This document shows, piece by piece, positions 43,667 through 54,552 of a stretch of DNA of 64,000 bases. The first letter of the stretch is position 1. Every line of letters begins with the position of its first letter. The translations under genes were made by a program, and so were the position numbers. The DNA comes from Kalaharituber pfeilii (lineage: Eukaryota > Ascomycota > Pezizomycetes > Pezizales > Pezizaceae). The notes beneath the pieces are model-generated. The model did not search any database. It saw only the letters and a list, made by a program, of their open reading frames with translations, and was not told the origin of the DNA. The stretch lies in NCBI GenBank assembly GCA_015179045.1, contig WHUZ01000097.1:1-64000 (forward strand), in the 5' to 3' direction.

Positions 43667-44401
43667 TGTAACAATCCAACCTGGACCCCTCGCCCTAGAC
43701 CCTCTAGCTCTGGTCCTATACTACTGGCAACCAACGTACTACTCGCCAGTATTCGTACACGTGCAGCTGACCCTGACACCCTTGCAATTCGCCGCACTCC
43801 TTCTAGCACTCCGATATATATTCCTATACCTGTGAGCACGCTTAAGCGACATGGCCGCCAGCATCCCGGTCATTGCTTAACAACCCGAACCGAAGAACCT
43901 GCCAGAACCTGCTAGAAGAACCCGGATCCCCAGAACCCGCCAGAAAGCCATAGAACCTGCCGGAAGCCATAGACCCTGCCGGAAAGCCGTAGAATCTGCT
44001 GGAAACAGGTATCGCCGAGCTTATTATTTCCGAATATTCTTGATGCTTCTTCCTGCTTCCAGTCATTTCTTGGTCATCCATGTACTTTCTGTCGTTTCCT
44101 TTGTTTCCATGTACTTCTAGTCGCTTCTCGGTTTTCCATGTACTTCGCTTGTTTGCTTGTTTGCCTGGATTTTCCACCGAGGGTTCTCTATAAAGAGGCC
44201 CTCCTCCCTCCTCCCTCTTGCTTCTCCATGCAACAACTTGTTTCCTACCCAAGTTGTGTATCTAGCCTTTTAATACATCTACGTCTCGATATCTCATAGT
44301 CCCGACCACCTCTGCCTCCGCCTCCACCGTGACCTCGCCTCAGCACCCACCGCCTACCCCGTACCCAGATCCTGTACCCTGACCTGGACCTGTTCATTAC
44401 A
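43667..44401 (+). mobile_element. Solo LTR (735 bp)
   Basis: TGTAACAATCC...GTTCATTACA with target duplication GAACT at 43662-43666 and 44402-44406. TATA-like CTATAAAG at 44190, then CAACAACTTG, an arrangement like the LTR of Gypsy element 2, so a distant relative. Inserted in the AT-rich block. Confidence 0.85.
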
Positions 44402-44406
44402 GAACT

Positions 44407-45887
44407 ATATATATAGTTAAAGTAGACTATTGCCAATAAACTTAAAAAAGCTTAAAAAAGACTAGCACCTCATCCTTAGTCCCTATCTATTAAGATAGAT
44501 ATCGATAAAAATAAGAAACTAAAGATCGAGTTTTTATAGTAGTAATTTATCAGCCCTCAGAAGTAGCTTAAACAAGATGCTAAAAAGTATACTAAGTAGT
44601 ATAAGACACAACTTAAGACTAAAGTTAAAAAATAGATCAATAAACTCTAAACCTAGCTACCATAGGCAAAAGCTTATAATATTATAATAGTTACTACTGC
44701 TGAATAATATAAACTAGAATTAGAAAATAAAAAACTTAAGTAGTAGGTGGAAACTACTGAGTGAATTACTACTTTTAAGAAGGAATATACTAAAGATATT
44801 AATACTAATATTATAAGTACTTAAATCTTGAGTAAAGAAGAGAGCTATAGTAACTACCCTTAAACTATTACTTTAAGATACTAAGATTTATATTAATAAG
44901 TAAGCTACTAAATATAAAGAATTAGAGTAGAAGTAGAAGGCTCTAGAAGATTCTAAGACAGACTTCTTAGAAGTAAAACTCAAGAATAATAATAAGAAAA
45001 GAGATTCTAAAGGAGTTTAAAAGACCAAAATAGAGAAGAAAGAGGAAGTGATAGAAATATAAGTATAAAGCCTAGCTTTCTAAATTACTATTCTCAATAA
45101 ATCTAAATTAGAAAACTAGAAAGGTACATCTTAGGTAGTAAAGTTTCTGCTCCTCCTTCTCTAATAGTTAGCTCTCTTCTCCCTCTTTTTGAAGAACCTT
45201 ATATAAAGAAATTAATTATTCACAATATCTGTAAGAAAATTTTTTATATTCTAAAGTATTATATACATTAGATATACTAATACTATTAGACATTAACTAC
45301 TTTATATAGTAATATATCCTTTTTATATGCAGGATCTGAATACCACTCTGAAGAGGCTTACTTCTGCAATAGGAAAGTATTTACTGTAGTATCTAGTAAT
45401 TAGCACTTTGCATATTATATATTATAAATTTAGAGGTATATTAATAACTACAACTTAGATAATCCTATATTATTAACTCTAGCTTTTAAGTATCTTTGTT
45501 CTAAACTATAACTCAATTTTACTTCTATTCTTAACAACAGCTTCAATTGAGTTATATTTTCAACTATATATTAAATTTGCTAATGTTCTTAAGGTTCTCA
45601 TAGAAACTATATTATATTACTAAAGTTGAATTTTCTTATAGATATAGTATATCAGATATCTGACTTTGAAAATATTAGATCTTCTTCTCAATGTATACTA
45701 TTTTTTATAGTATTGTAGAATATTCTATTAATATAAGTAATATAGGACTCCTAAATATGAAATTCTAGATATCTAATATATGTAGTAAATATAGATTCAT
45801 ACTTTATTTTTTAGTTTAATATAGTAGTTACTAATATAAACTATATTATACTTGTAGTTATTTGAATAGATATTTCTGCTTCTTATT
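44407..45887. other. AT-rich, CpG-free decayed sequence
   Basis: Purine-rich stretches near 44690-45060 (AAACTTAAGTAGTAGGTGG type) read like an eroded coiled-coil-coding region with stops; nothing firm can be named. Confidence 0.5.
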
Positions 45888-45892
45888 TATAA

Positions 45893-46129
45893 TGTTACGG
45901 GTTCACCGCGACCGTAGTGTGGGCGGCCGGTGGAGCGCGCGAATAGCGAAAAATGCAAGCGCATACGAAATGCGCATATGCGACGTAGGCGACATGCGAC
46001 AGCCGAAAGGCGCCGCAATCGCATAAATGAGTACTATATGAGCTACGCAGAGGACTAGCGAGTATCGCTAGTCAAGTGTCTTTTTGACCTGGCGGACGGT
46101 AACTTTCTGCGTTTACCACCTCCGTAACA
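45893..46129 (+). repeat. 5' LTR of the TRIM
   Basis: 237 bp. TATA-like CTATATGAG at about 46034. A perfect 9-bp hairpin GACTAGCGA/TCGCTAGTC with a GTA loop lies at 46053-46073. Confidence 0.88.
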
Positions 46130-46130
46130 G

Positions 46131-46141
46131 TTGACTAGCGA
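46131..46141 (+). promoter_or_regulatory. Self-priming site of the TRIM (11 nt)
   Basis: TTGACTAGCGA, one base after the LTR, is the exact reverse complement of TCGCTAGTCAA at 46065-46075, about 30 nt after the TATA-like box, the place where the transcript would start. The 11-nt length equals the Tf1 self-primer. Confidence 0.6.
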
Positions 46142-46530
46142 TAAACCGGTCACCGGTTCGATGCTTAACTTATCTCGCCAATTCCCTGAGTATTAGATAT
46201 TAAAGCCGCAGAAAGTAAGACCTTACCTGAGCCAAGAGCCAAAGAGCGAGAGCCACGAGCCAGAGCCAGAGCCAAGAGCAATATGGAAGGCCATGTAAGA
46301 CGGCAAAATATTGATATTAGGCGACGCTGTGTAATCCGGCATGCCAAGTGATGGGTGGCGCTTGCGCAATGCGTCTGAGGCAGCAGCAAGGATGAAGTGA
46401 CGTATCGGATCCCTGGCTGACATCCTGGTCGGAAGGGTCATGTAGCACAGCGCATGGGATAATCCACGACGGCCAGGGTGGGGGCAGACTCATATAGCAA
46501 CCCGGAGAAGTTGCCCTAAGAGGGGGGTAC

Positions 46531-46767
46531 TGTTACGGGTTCACCGCGACCGTAGTGTGGGCGGCCGGTGGAGCGCGCGAATAGCGAAAAATGCAAGCGC
46601 ATACGAAATGCGCATATGCGACGTAGGCGACATGCGACAGCCGAAAGGCGCCGCAATCGCATAAATGAGTACTATATGAGCTACGCAGAGGACTAGCGAG
46701 TATCGCTAGTCAAGTGTCTTTTTGACCTGGCGGACGGTAACTTTCTGCGTTTACCACCTCCGTAACA
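46531..46767 (+). repeat. 3' LTR of the TRIM
   Basis: 237 bp, no difference from the 5' LTR was seen. Confidence 0.88.
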
Positions 46768-46772
46768 TATAA

Positions 46773-47230
46773 TATAGCATACTTTCAATACAATATATAA
46801 AGATCAAGAGATAATAAACAATCATAAAAGTAAGAAATAATAATAAAAGAGGAGGAAATAAGTAGAAAATAATATAAAGTAGATATAGCATATAGTTTTA
46901 GTATCAGTATACAGAAAATAAGATATTAAATAACTAGAGATAAGAAACAATTAGAAATAAGAGAGAAAAGAACATATCAAAGAATATACAGAAAAAAAAA
47001 AAGTAATAAAGATAAAGAAATTAAAAAGATAGGAAAAGCTAGAAAAGCAAAGTTAGGAAAGTAAGACCTAATACAATACTGTATTAACTCACTTAAGAGC
47101 AAGAAAATGAATGCACACTAGTTCAGTCTTGGTATGGCTTAGGCACCATTAATTGCACTAGTACATAGTTCATGCAATCTTGGCATTACTAAGCACAGGA
47201 ATACAATTATACATGAGGACTAATCTCTAG
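46773..47230. other. AT-rich decayed sequence
   Basis: A-rich, CpG-free; nothing recognisable. Flanks the older solo LTR starting at 47236. Confidence 0.5.
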
Positions 47231-47343
47231 CTTCTTGTTAGGAGTGTGAGGTGCTCAACTCTAGTGGGCGTGTAACGAACTAACCTCCACCACAGCCGAA
47301 ATACTCCTCCCGCACGTGACACGCGAGACCCGAGGCCCCGAGA

Positions 47344-47619
47344 CCCTGCTACAGCCCGAACTCCTGCCGAGCCACCGCGTAGCGGCAGTACCTGAAAGCT
47401 CCGACCCTCGCCGCCCGCCCCGAGTCCTTACGCACAGCAGCCGCTTGCATCCCGGTCGCTGCCCGTATGTTCCTGCATATTCCCTGCCACAGCCTGAACT
47501 CCTGCCGAGCCGCCGCGTAGCGGCAGTACCTGAAAGCTCCGACCCTCGCCGCCCGCCCCGAGTCCTTACGCACAGCAGCCGCTTGCATCTCGGTCGCTGC
47601 CCGTATGTTCCTGCATATT
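47344..47619 (+). repeat. 138-bp tandem duplication in the 5' LTR
   Basis: Two copies differing at a handful of sites (for example GAGCCACCG against GAGCCGCCG). The right LTR has one copy. It arose in or before this copy by slippage or unequal exchange. Confidence 0.85.
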
Positions 47620-47874
47620 CTCTTCCATCTATGATTCGTCCAGAATGTTCTCCTGCATTAGCTCAAAGTTTCTCCCGCGCTAGTTTGTTCTTCTGCCAAG
47701 TTTCTGGGCTCGTTTGATTCTCTTGTATCTAGAAGGTTCTTCTGCCAAGATTCCTGGGCTCTCCATAAAGGAGGCTCATCCCCACGTCCCTCTCTGCTCC
47801 TCACGTAACAACTTGTATCCACACTCAGGCTGTACGTAATTCTGCATACATCTCTCTACATCATATAGCGCCGA

Positions 47875-47876
<2 letters not shown>

Positions 47877-47906
<30 letters not shown>

Positions 47907-48829
47907 CACATAACCCCGCTTGTAGCACTAAGCCATGGCAGGGTCCCTGGGCAAGCCCTCATAGCCCGGAGACAGGCTAAACTAACTCTCTACATACATG
48001 GCCCCCACGCGCCGTCGCCCCCGCTCTCCTAGCTTCTAGAACTTGACACCAACGAAGAAATTCTCTAAAACGTCATACTCCTCCCCATTCTCCGCCTTTC
48101 TTTTCCAATCCTTTCCCATGTCGCTCCACCTCTCAAAACCTTCTGGGCGGTTCTTCTGACTTCTGCATCGGAAAGCGAGGTGCTCCCCGGTTTGCACCTC
48201 CCCGCACCTGCACTTATCCGACTCAGCTGCCCCTATCCTCTTCAACCACACCGCACACCTCCCTCTCTCAAGGCGCAAGGCAGTGAAATTGGATACTGCT
48301 ATCCTATTCCACTCCATGACCTTTCCTCCTCCAAAGCCCTCCACTTCTCTCTTCTCCTTCCTCCACGCCTTCACCCTCTGGCGCACCCCACTTCCGGTGG
48401 CCACCTCCTTCCCCTGCATCACCGTCCCCTTCTTCGCCCACTCATCCGCCTTCTCATTTCCTGCGATTCCGATGTGAGCCTTGACCCACATCAGCTTCGC
48501 ATCCCCTCCCTTCTTCTTCCTCCTCGCTACGGCATCCACCACTCTCCTCACATCCTCGGTTTTCCCCTTTCCCTCCCTGCCTGCCTTCTGGATCGCCATG
48601 ACGGCAGCCTCAGAATCTAAACAGATCAGTACAGGGACCTCCTCCTCCACACTCTCCAGCGCCTTTCTCACTCCCCTCACCTCCCCATCGAACACCGTCG
48701 CCGTTCTCCCCACCACCTCCGCCACGGCTGCCGACTTCCCCCACACCCCTGCTCCCACCTTGCTGTCCTCGATCTTGCTGCCGTCGGAGAAAAGGACTGC
48801 CCTTTTTCTTCCGGCTTCCCCGATCGCGG
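47877..48829 (-). mobile_element. 5'-truncated LINE, tail class B, inside the Gypsy 2 LTR
   Basis: Target duplication CATATAGCGCCGACT lies at 47862-47876 and 48830-48844 (15 bp, exact). T24, class B hairpin (GCGGGG...CCCTGCC), B-type 3' module, then an ORF2 fragment. Younger than the Gypsy copy that hosts it. Confidence 0.9.
48036..48829 (-). pseudogene. LINE ORF2 fragment: RNase H and C-terminal zinc motif
   Basis: The frame is open from the truncation point: LFSDGSKIEDSKVGAGVWG, VFDGEVRGVRKALES, LICLDSEAAVMAIQKAG, WVKAHIGIAGNEKADEWAKKG, then KCRCGEVQTGEHLAFRC and a stop at 48036. All RNase H acidic residues are visible. Truncated but undamaged; almost the same sequence as 55867-56533. Confidence 0.85.
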
Positions 48830-48950
48830 CATATAGCGCCGACTGTCTCTACCCGCCGTGAACTCCGCTGCCTCCCTGGCACCCGCTGCCTCCCTGGCAC
48901 GCGCTGCCTACCCTGTATCTCGACCCCGGCCCTGACCCGTTCTTTACACT

Positions 48951-48959
48951 TTGTTACGT
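48951..48959 (+). promoter_or_regulatory. Putative self-priming site of Gypsy element 2
   Basis: TTGTTACGT, two bases after the 5' LTR, is the exact reverse complement of ACGTAACAA in the LTR leader (47803-47811; 54375-54383), about 40 nt after the TATA-like box. Confidence 0.5.
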
Positions 48960-48979
48960 CGCACCAATCGGTCGCCGCT

Positions 48980-49735
48980 ATGTCTGGAACCCCAGGAATC
49001 GCCAGCAACCCAACCGGTAACCCCCCCGACACAGCAGCACAAATCACGACTGCCTGGAGAGCCCTGTGCGCCACCATCACTACCACCCCCCTGGTCCCTG
49101 ACGACTCCCCGACTATTCCCGTTGGCACTCCTGGAGAGTTTGTATCCTACATCTGCTCAGCCCACGGTAGTGGAATGATCTCAGCAATCCAAGGAGTTGC
49201 AGCAAACTTCAATATACCTGAGCACGGCACCACTAAGGTAGCCGAAACCTTGTGGAAGTACTATTACCAAGGCTTCCGTTACGGCGTCCAGCAACGACTC
49301 AATGCCATCTCAGCACAAACAGTAACTCAGGGAAGTACTACCCAAGTAACGGAAAGTTCCAAGGCCCCGAAATTACACCTCGTCTTCAACACCGACCCAT
49401 CCCGCTATGACAGTGACACCCAGAAACTCTCCTACGCCGCCTCTATCACCAAACCCACTGCCCCTCACCCTTCACAGGCCCCGGAGGAACTGTCCCACTG
49501 GACCTCTCAGCAACTCAAACCCAGATCAGCCGGAAGCGAGGACCCCTCTCAGATGAAGAAAAAAAAGAGGCGACGGGAAAATAATTTGTGCATGTACTGC
49601 GGACAACCGGGGCATTGGGCCACCAATTGCCCTCTTCGAGGAAAAACCCAAATGATTAGAACCGCCAACACTGATACCCCTGGTCCCCCCGCCAACGCTA
49701 CCCCCCTCCACGTCACCCCTGAGCCAAAAAACTAG
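48980..49735 (+). CDS. gag: Gag of Gypsy element 2 (251 aa)
   Basis: ATG 48980 (MSGTPGIASNPTGNPP), stop TAG 49733-49735. A capsid-like helical part (residues about 55-110) precedes a basic KKKKRRR tract and one CCHC knuckle, CMYCGQPGHWATNC, near residue 212. The knuckle binds genomic RNA in this family. The last codons CCA AAA AAC overlap the frameshift site, so termination here yields Gag and slippage yields Gag-Pol. The frame is intact. Confidence 0.88.
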   Translation: MSGTPGIASNPTGNPPDTAAQITTAWRALCATITTTPLVPDDSPTIPVGTPGEFVSYICSAHGSGMISAIQGVAANFNIPEHGTTKVAETLWKYYYQGFRYGVQQRLNAISAQTVTQGSTTQVTESSKAPKLHLVFNTDPSRYDSDTQKLSYAASITKPTAPHPSQAPEELSHWTSQQLKPRSAGSEDPSQMKKKKRRRENNLCMYCGQPGHWATNCPLRGKTQMIRTANTDTPGPPANATPLHVTPEPKN

Positions 49736-49794
49736 TACCCTCTTCAGCACATGATGGCCGTCTGAAGAGTGCCAGGATGCTACCTGGTGCCATC
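49726..49794 (+). promoter_or_regulatory. -1 programmed frameshift signal: A AAA AAC plus hairpin/pseudoknot
   Basis: Slippery heptamer AAAAAAC at 49726-49732 in the Gag phase A AAA AAC, directly followed by the gag stop TAG. After a 7-nt spacer comes an 8-bp perfect stem, CTCTTCAG (49740-49747) with CTGAAGAG (49762-49769). Loop bases GATGGC (49753-49758) can pair with GCCATC (49789-49794), giving an H-type pseudoknot. The -1 frame is open from 49726 into the protease. Confidence 0.8.
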
Positions 49795-50148
49795 TACCCT
49801 GAACCTGTCCCTGCTTCTGCTTTTGTTTCTGCTTCTGCCGTTGTTTCTGCTTCTGCCTCCGCTCCTGCTTCGTGCTCTGTCTCTGCCTTGTCCCCTGCTT
49901 CTACTTTATGTTCTGTTAATCGTTTTTGTGTTTTGGAGGAAGTACTGATGGAAGGAACTGGTAATAAGGAATTGGGAATGTCAAGGAAGGCTAGGAAAAG
50001 GAGGAACAAGAAGAATCGCTTTCGTCATTGCATTTCATCTATTTCTATTTCCGGAGACCTAGGAGGAGAAGACCCTTTGATTCTGTCCTGTGTTGTCAAT
50101 GATTCTATCAAATCTACCTGTATGATAGACTCGGGAGCTACCTCCCAG

Positions 50149-50483
50149 TAGTGAGCGGCACGAGCCGAGCCAGCTCGAGCTCAAACGAGCCAAGATCATG
50201 CTTGTGTTTTTCTTGACAGCTCGCTAAAATGCTTAGCCAGTGCAAGGTTTCATAAACTGTAAATACCTAATATAGTAATAATTAGAGACTTGGAGCTCAT
50301 TCTGACCTACCAACAACTTCGGAATGCATAATTTACCTGATAGTAGTGAGAAAGATGAAAATTTAGCTTAGTTTAGTTTAGTTTGTCAATATTATGTATA
50401 TAATCAATCCAGGCTCGAGCTCATGCCACGCCAGCTCGAGCTCACCCTCCAGCTCGGCTCGAGCTAGCTCGTGCCGCTCACTA
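50149..50483. mobile_element. hAT-type MITE (335 bp) in the protease
   Basis: Terminal inverted repeats TAGTGAGCGGCACGAGC and GCTCGTGCCGCTCACTA (17 bp, exact). Target duplication CCTCCCAG lies at 50141-50148 and 50484-50491 (8 bp). Subterminal CTCGAGC motifs occur on both sides. No coding capacity; a hAT transposase elsewhere would be needed. Confidence 0.88.
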
Positions 50484-53400
50484 CCTCCCAGTTTATTGAC
50501 CGAGACCTTGCTATAACCCTGAACCTGCCTATGACCCTGAAACCTAGACCCGAGAAGCTAACGGTGGTAGATGGACGAGCCTCTATCGCCGGAGATATCA
50601 CACATACCTGCACCCTGAAGCTAGCCATAGACCAACACGAAGAAGAACTCACCTTCCAGGTAACCAAGCTGGGAGGATGGAACATGATCTTGGGCAGGAC
50701 CTGGCTACGGCGGCATAACCCCGTCATCGATTGGGAAAAGAACACTATCCTATTGGCTTCCGGTTACTGTCAAGCCCACTGCTTACCTACCAGGCAAAAG
50801 ACCCCCCTATGCAGACAACACAACACAGAATCGCCATGGTATCCCGCGCCGCCTTTAAGATAGCCTCATCACAACCCGGTAGTCAGATTAGCATCATCGC
50901 CGCGGCTCCAGTAGTCGAACCTAGCAACAAACCCGCCAATGAATTAGTGCCCTCCGAATACCACGACTTTCTACCCCTCTTCAGCAAGAAGGAAGCGGAC
51001 ATACTTCCACCCCACCGGTACGTAGACCACGAGATACCCCTGGAAGAGGGGACTAAGCCACCATTTGGACGAATGTACTCTATGTCAGACTCAGAATTAC
51101 AGGAGGTCCGTCGCTGGCTAGACGAAAACCTGGCCAAATCCTTTATTCGACCGTCCTCCTCCTCAGCCGCCTCACCCATCTTATTTGTCAAGAAGAAGGA
51201 TGGATCACTCCGCCTCTGCGTTGACTACCGAGCCTTGAACGACATCACCAAGAAGGATCGATACCCATTGCCTAGAATTGAAGAGACCCTGAACCAGGTC
51301 AGAGGAGCACGAATCTTCACTCGACTAGACCTCCGCTCTGCGTTCAACCTCATTCGAATCAAGGAAGGCGATGAGTGGAAAACGGCTTTCCGGACTCGGT
51401 ATGGACTGTTTGAATTTCTCGTCATGCCCTTTGGACTCACCAACGCCCCAGCAACATGTCAACGATTCGTGAATGACACCTTGAGGGAATACCTCGACGT
51501 CTTTTGCTGTGTATACCTTGACGACATCCTGATATACTCCAAGAACAAGAGTGAGCATAGGAACCAGGTACGGAAAGTGCTAGCCAAACTCCAGGAAGCC
51601 GGACTCTTTGTTAAACCGGAGAAGTGCGAATTCTCTGTCACAGAAACGTGTTTTCTAGGATTTATCATCTCCGAACAAGGTATCAGAATGGACCCCGCGA
51701 AGGTTTCAGCCATCACTGAATGGGAAACACCCAACTCTACCAAAGACCTTCAATGCTTCCTAGGGTTCGCGAACTTCTACCGAAGGTTTATTCACCAGTA
51801 CTCAGCAATTTGCCAACCCTTCTTCAACCTGCTGAGAAAAGGAACCGAGTTCAAGTGGAATGAAGAATGTAGCCAGGTATTCGAGAAACTGAAGGAAGCC
51901 TTCACCTCCGCACCCATATTACGGCACTTTGAACCTGAACTGGAAACAATCCTGGAAACCGATGCCTCCGACCATACCACATCCGGAATCCTGTCACAAA
52001 AATTCCCCGAGAACGGCAAAATGGTACTGCACCCAGTTGCCTTTATGAGTAAGAAAATGTCACCAGCAGAGAGCAACTACGGAATTGGAGATAAGGAACT
52101 ATTGGCCATCGTACAAGCAGTCAACGAGTGGCACATATACCTACATGCACTACCGCAGCCATTCACCATCATTACCGACCACCATAACCTAGAGACGTTT
52201 AAGTCCAAGACCCTGTTAAACCGTCGCCAAGCCCGATGGGCAGGAGAGCTCGCCCAATACGACTTTAGGATTACCTTCCGGCCCGGAGATAAGAATGGGA
52301 AGGCTGATGCACTCACAAGACGATCTGGAGATCTCCCTAAGGAAGGGGATAATCGTGCTAGGCCAATACAAGAAGTCATCCCAGGCGAAAAATTCTCCTC
52401 CCTCTCCTTGAACGCTATGGTAATTAGTCATGAAGCCATGATCCAGACCCTGACCCAAACCGACTCCTTCGCCCAGGACATACGGAAGGCACTAGAAAAA
52501 GGAGAAAAACGACATCCTAAGGTCCCTCTGGGAGAATGCGACTTCAAGGACGGTGTCTTATACATCTACGGACTGGTATACATCCCTGACAACCTCGAAC
52601 TACGAACCAAGATTATTCGTACCTGTCACGACCACCCCGCAGCAGGACACCCAGGGCAAGCTTCGACATATGAGATTTTGTCCCGAAACTACTACTGGCC
52701 TGGCATGCGTACAACCATAGCCCGCTACATCCGGAACTGTGATACCTGCTCCCGTATCAAACCTGTTCGCCATGCACCCTACGGACTCCTGAAACCCTTA
52801 GAAATACCTCAACGAAGGTGGAATTCCCTGTCCATGGACTTCATCACCGGACTGCCTGAGTCTAATGGTAAGGATGCGATCTTAGTTGTGGTGGACCGCC
52901 TCACGAAAATGGCGCATTACCTCGCTACCCGGTCCGATGCCAACTCCAAGGATACCGCCCAGCTCTTTTTTGATCACGTGTTCAGATTACATGGCTTGCC
53001 AGAATCCATTGTCTCCGATAGAGGTACCCAGTTCACCTCCGAATTCTCCAGAACCCTCTGCGAACTTCTCGGAATCCAACAGAAACTCTCAACCAGCTTC
53101 CACCCCCAGACCGATGGACAAACCGAGCGAGTCAACGCGATCCTGGAACAGTACCTGCGGGGATACTGCAACTACCAACAGGACAACTGGGCTGACCTTC
53201 TCACCTTGGCCGAATTCGCATACAACAATACCCTGTCCTCAACCACGGGAGTAACCCCCTTCTTCGCCAATTATGGCTACCATCCGCGCTACACCCTGCT
53301 CCCCAAGCCCAACACCAAGTTACCCAGCCTTCCGGTCCTTCAGGAGTATGCTGACCGCCTACAGGCCCTTGAGGAGTACCTGCGAACTGAAATCAAGTGG

Positions 53401-53980
53401 GCACAAGCTGTACAGGCTGAAAACTCTGACCGGCATCGCCTGCCCGCACCCAAGTATGACGTCGGTGATGAGGTCTGGCTACTTCGACGAAACCTGCGTA
53501 CCACGCGACCCTCTGGAAAGCTTGACTATAAGAGATTGGGAAGGTTCAAGATCCAAGAGAAGATTTCCTCCCATGCGTTTAGGCTCGAACTCCCCCCCTC
53601 AATGAAGGTCCATCCCGTGTTTCACACCTCCCTGCTTGAACCTGTCGCCACCGACCCCCTCCCTGGCCAGACCCAAGAACCGCCACCCCCCGTCATTGTC
53701 GAAGACCAAGAGGAGTACGAAGTTGAAGAAATCCTTGACTCCCGCCGAAGGTACAACAAGCTGGAATACCTCGTTCGCTGGACTGGTTACGACCACCCCA
53801 CCTGGGAACCTGCAGAGTTGTGTGCTAACGCCCCCTTGTTGGTCCAACGTTTCCACGACTCCTACCCTGCTAAACCTCGACCACGACCCCCACCGAGACG
53901 AGTAGCACATACGAAGACCTAGTACCCCAGTACCTCGACCCTGAAGTTCGCTGGAGCTCTCCCTTTAGAAGAGAGGCTAC

Positions 53981-54552
53981 TGTAACGAACCAACCTCCAC
54001 CACGGCCGAAATACTCCTCCCGCACGTGACACGCGAGACCCGAGGCCCCGAGACCCTGCCACAGCCCGAACTCCTGCCGAGCCGCCGCGTAGCGGCAGTA
54101 CCTGAAAGCTCCGACCCTCGCCGCCCGCCCCGAGTCCTTACGCACAGCAGCCGCTTGCATCCCGGTCGCTGCCCGTATGTTCCTGCATATTCTCTTCCAT
54201 CCATGATTCGTCCAGAATGTTCTCCTGCATTAGCTCGAAGTTTCTCCCGCGCTAGTTTGTTCTTCTGCCAAGTTTCTGGGCTCGTTTGATTCTCTTGTAT
54301 CTAGAAGGTTCTTCTGCCAAGATTCCTGGGCTCTCCATAAAGGAGGCTCATCCCCACGTCCCTCTCTGCTCCTCACGTAACAACTTGTATCCACACTCAG
54401 GCTGTACGTAATTCTGCATACATCTCTCTACATCATATAGCGCCGACTGTCTCTACCCGCCGTGAACTCCGCTGCCTCCCTGGCACCCGCTGCCTCCCTG
54501 GCACGCGCTGCCTACCCTGTATCTCGACCCCGGCCCTGACCCGTTCTTTACA
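53981..54552 (+). repeat. 3' LTR of Gypsy element 2
   Basis: 572 bp, TGTAACGAAC...TTCTTTACA, preceded by a purine stretch (AGAAGAGAGGCTAC). Confidence 0.9.

Larger units (their letters stand above)
45893..46767 (+). mobile_element. TRIM-like miniature LTR element (875 bp)
   Basis: LTRs of 237 bp at 45893-46129 and 46531-46767, no difference seen. Target duplication TATAA lies at 45888-45892 and 46768-46772. Interior is only 401 bp with no coding capacity. It has a self-priming site at 46131-46141 and a purine tract AAGAGGGGGGTAC at the 3' end. LTR termini TGTTACGG...CGTAACA match those of Gypsy elements 1 and 3, which suggests one of them supplies the enzymes. A purine-rich GAGCCA repeat lies at about 46232-46282. 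Confidence 0.88.
47271..48948 (+). repeat. 5' LTR of Gypsy element 2, interrupted
   Basis: TGTAACGAAC...CGTTCTTTACA. A 138-bp unit starting near 47344 is repeated from 47482. A LINE fragment occupies 47877-48829. TATA-like CCATAAAGG at 47763, then ACGTAACAA at 47803-47811. Confidence 0.88.
49726..53922 (+). pseudogene. pol: Pol of Gypsy element 2: protease, RT, RNase H, integrase, chromodomain
   Basis: Entered by -1 frameshift; the peptide starts LVPSSAHDGRLKSARMLPGAIYPEP. Protease active site DSGATSQ (about 50130-50150) is cut by a MITE; excising it with one duplicate copy restores the frame into FIDRDLAITLNLPM. At the C6 run 50802-50807 the frame shifts by one base (one C missing). The rest is open: RT (YPLPRIEETL, TRLDLRSAFN, VMPFGLTNAPATCQ, VYLDDILIYS), RNase H (ETDASDHTTSGIL, ITDHHNLETF), H2C2 zinc region (HPAAGHPGQA...CDTC), integrase DDE (MDFITGLP, SDRGTQFTSEF, FHPQTDGQTERVN) and a C-terminal chromodomain (VEEILDSRRRYNKLEYLVRW, TGYDHPTWEP). 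Stop at 53920. A chromovirus by domain order. Confidence 0.88.
47271..54552 (+). mobile_element. Gypsy element 2: chromovirus with nearly intact gag-pol
   Basis: Target duplication GGGCG lies at 47266-47270 and 54553-54557. LTRs are 47271-48948 (with a nested LINE and a 138-bp tandem duplication) and 53981-54552 (572 bp). Subtracting the LINE and its duplication (968 bp) and the 138 bp from the left LTR gives exactly 572. The interior holds gag, a -1 frameshift signal, pro-RT-RNase H-integrase and a C-terminal chromodomain. Lesions: a MITE in the protease and one base missing in a C-run. Confidence 0.92.

Noticed and set aside
47349..47717. Open frames in the Gypsy 2 LTR (HSSRLHPGRCPYVPAY type)
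   Set aside because: They repeat with the 138-bp duplication and recur in the other LTR; LTR sequence is not expected to code.
50731..50863. Programmed frameshift at the C6 run in pol
   Set aside because: The run is not an X XXY YYZ heptamer in the right phase and lies inside pol, so a single-base deletion or base-call error is simpler.
50731..53922. Treating the ATG at 50731 as the start of pol
   Set aside because: The residues before the C-run belong to another frame; the real pol is entered by the gag frameshift upstream.
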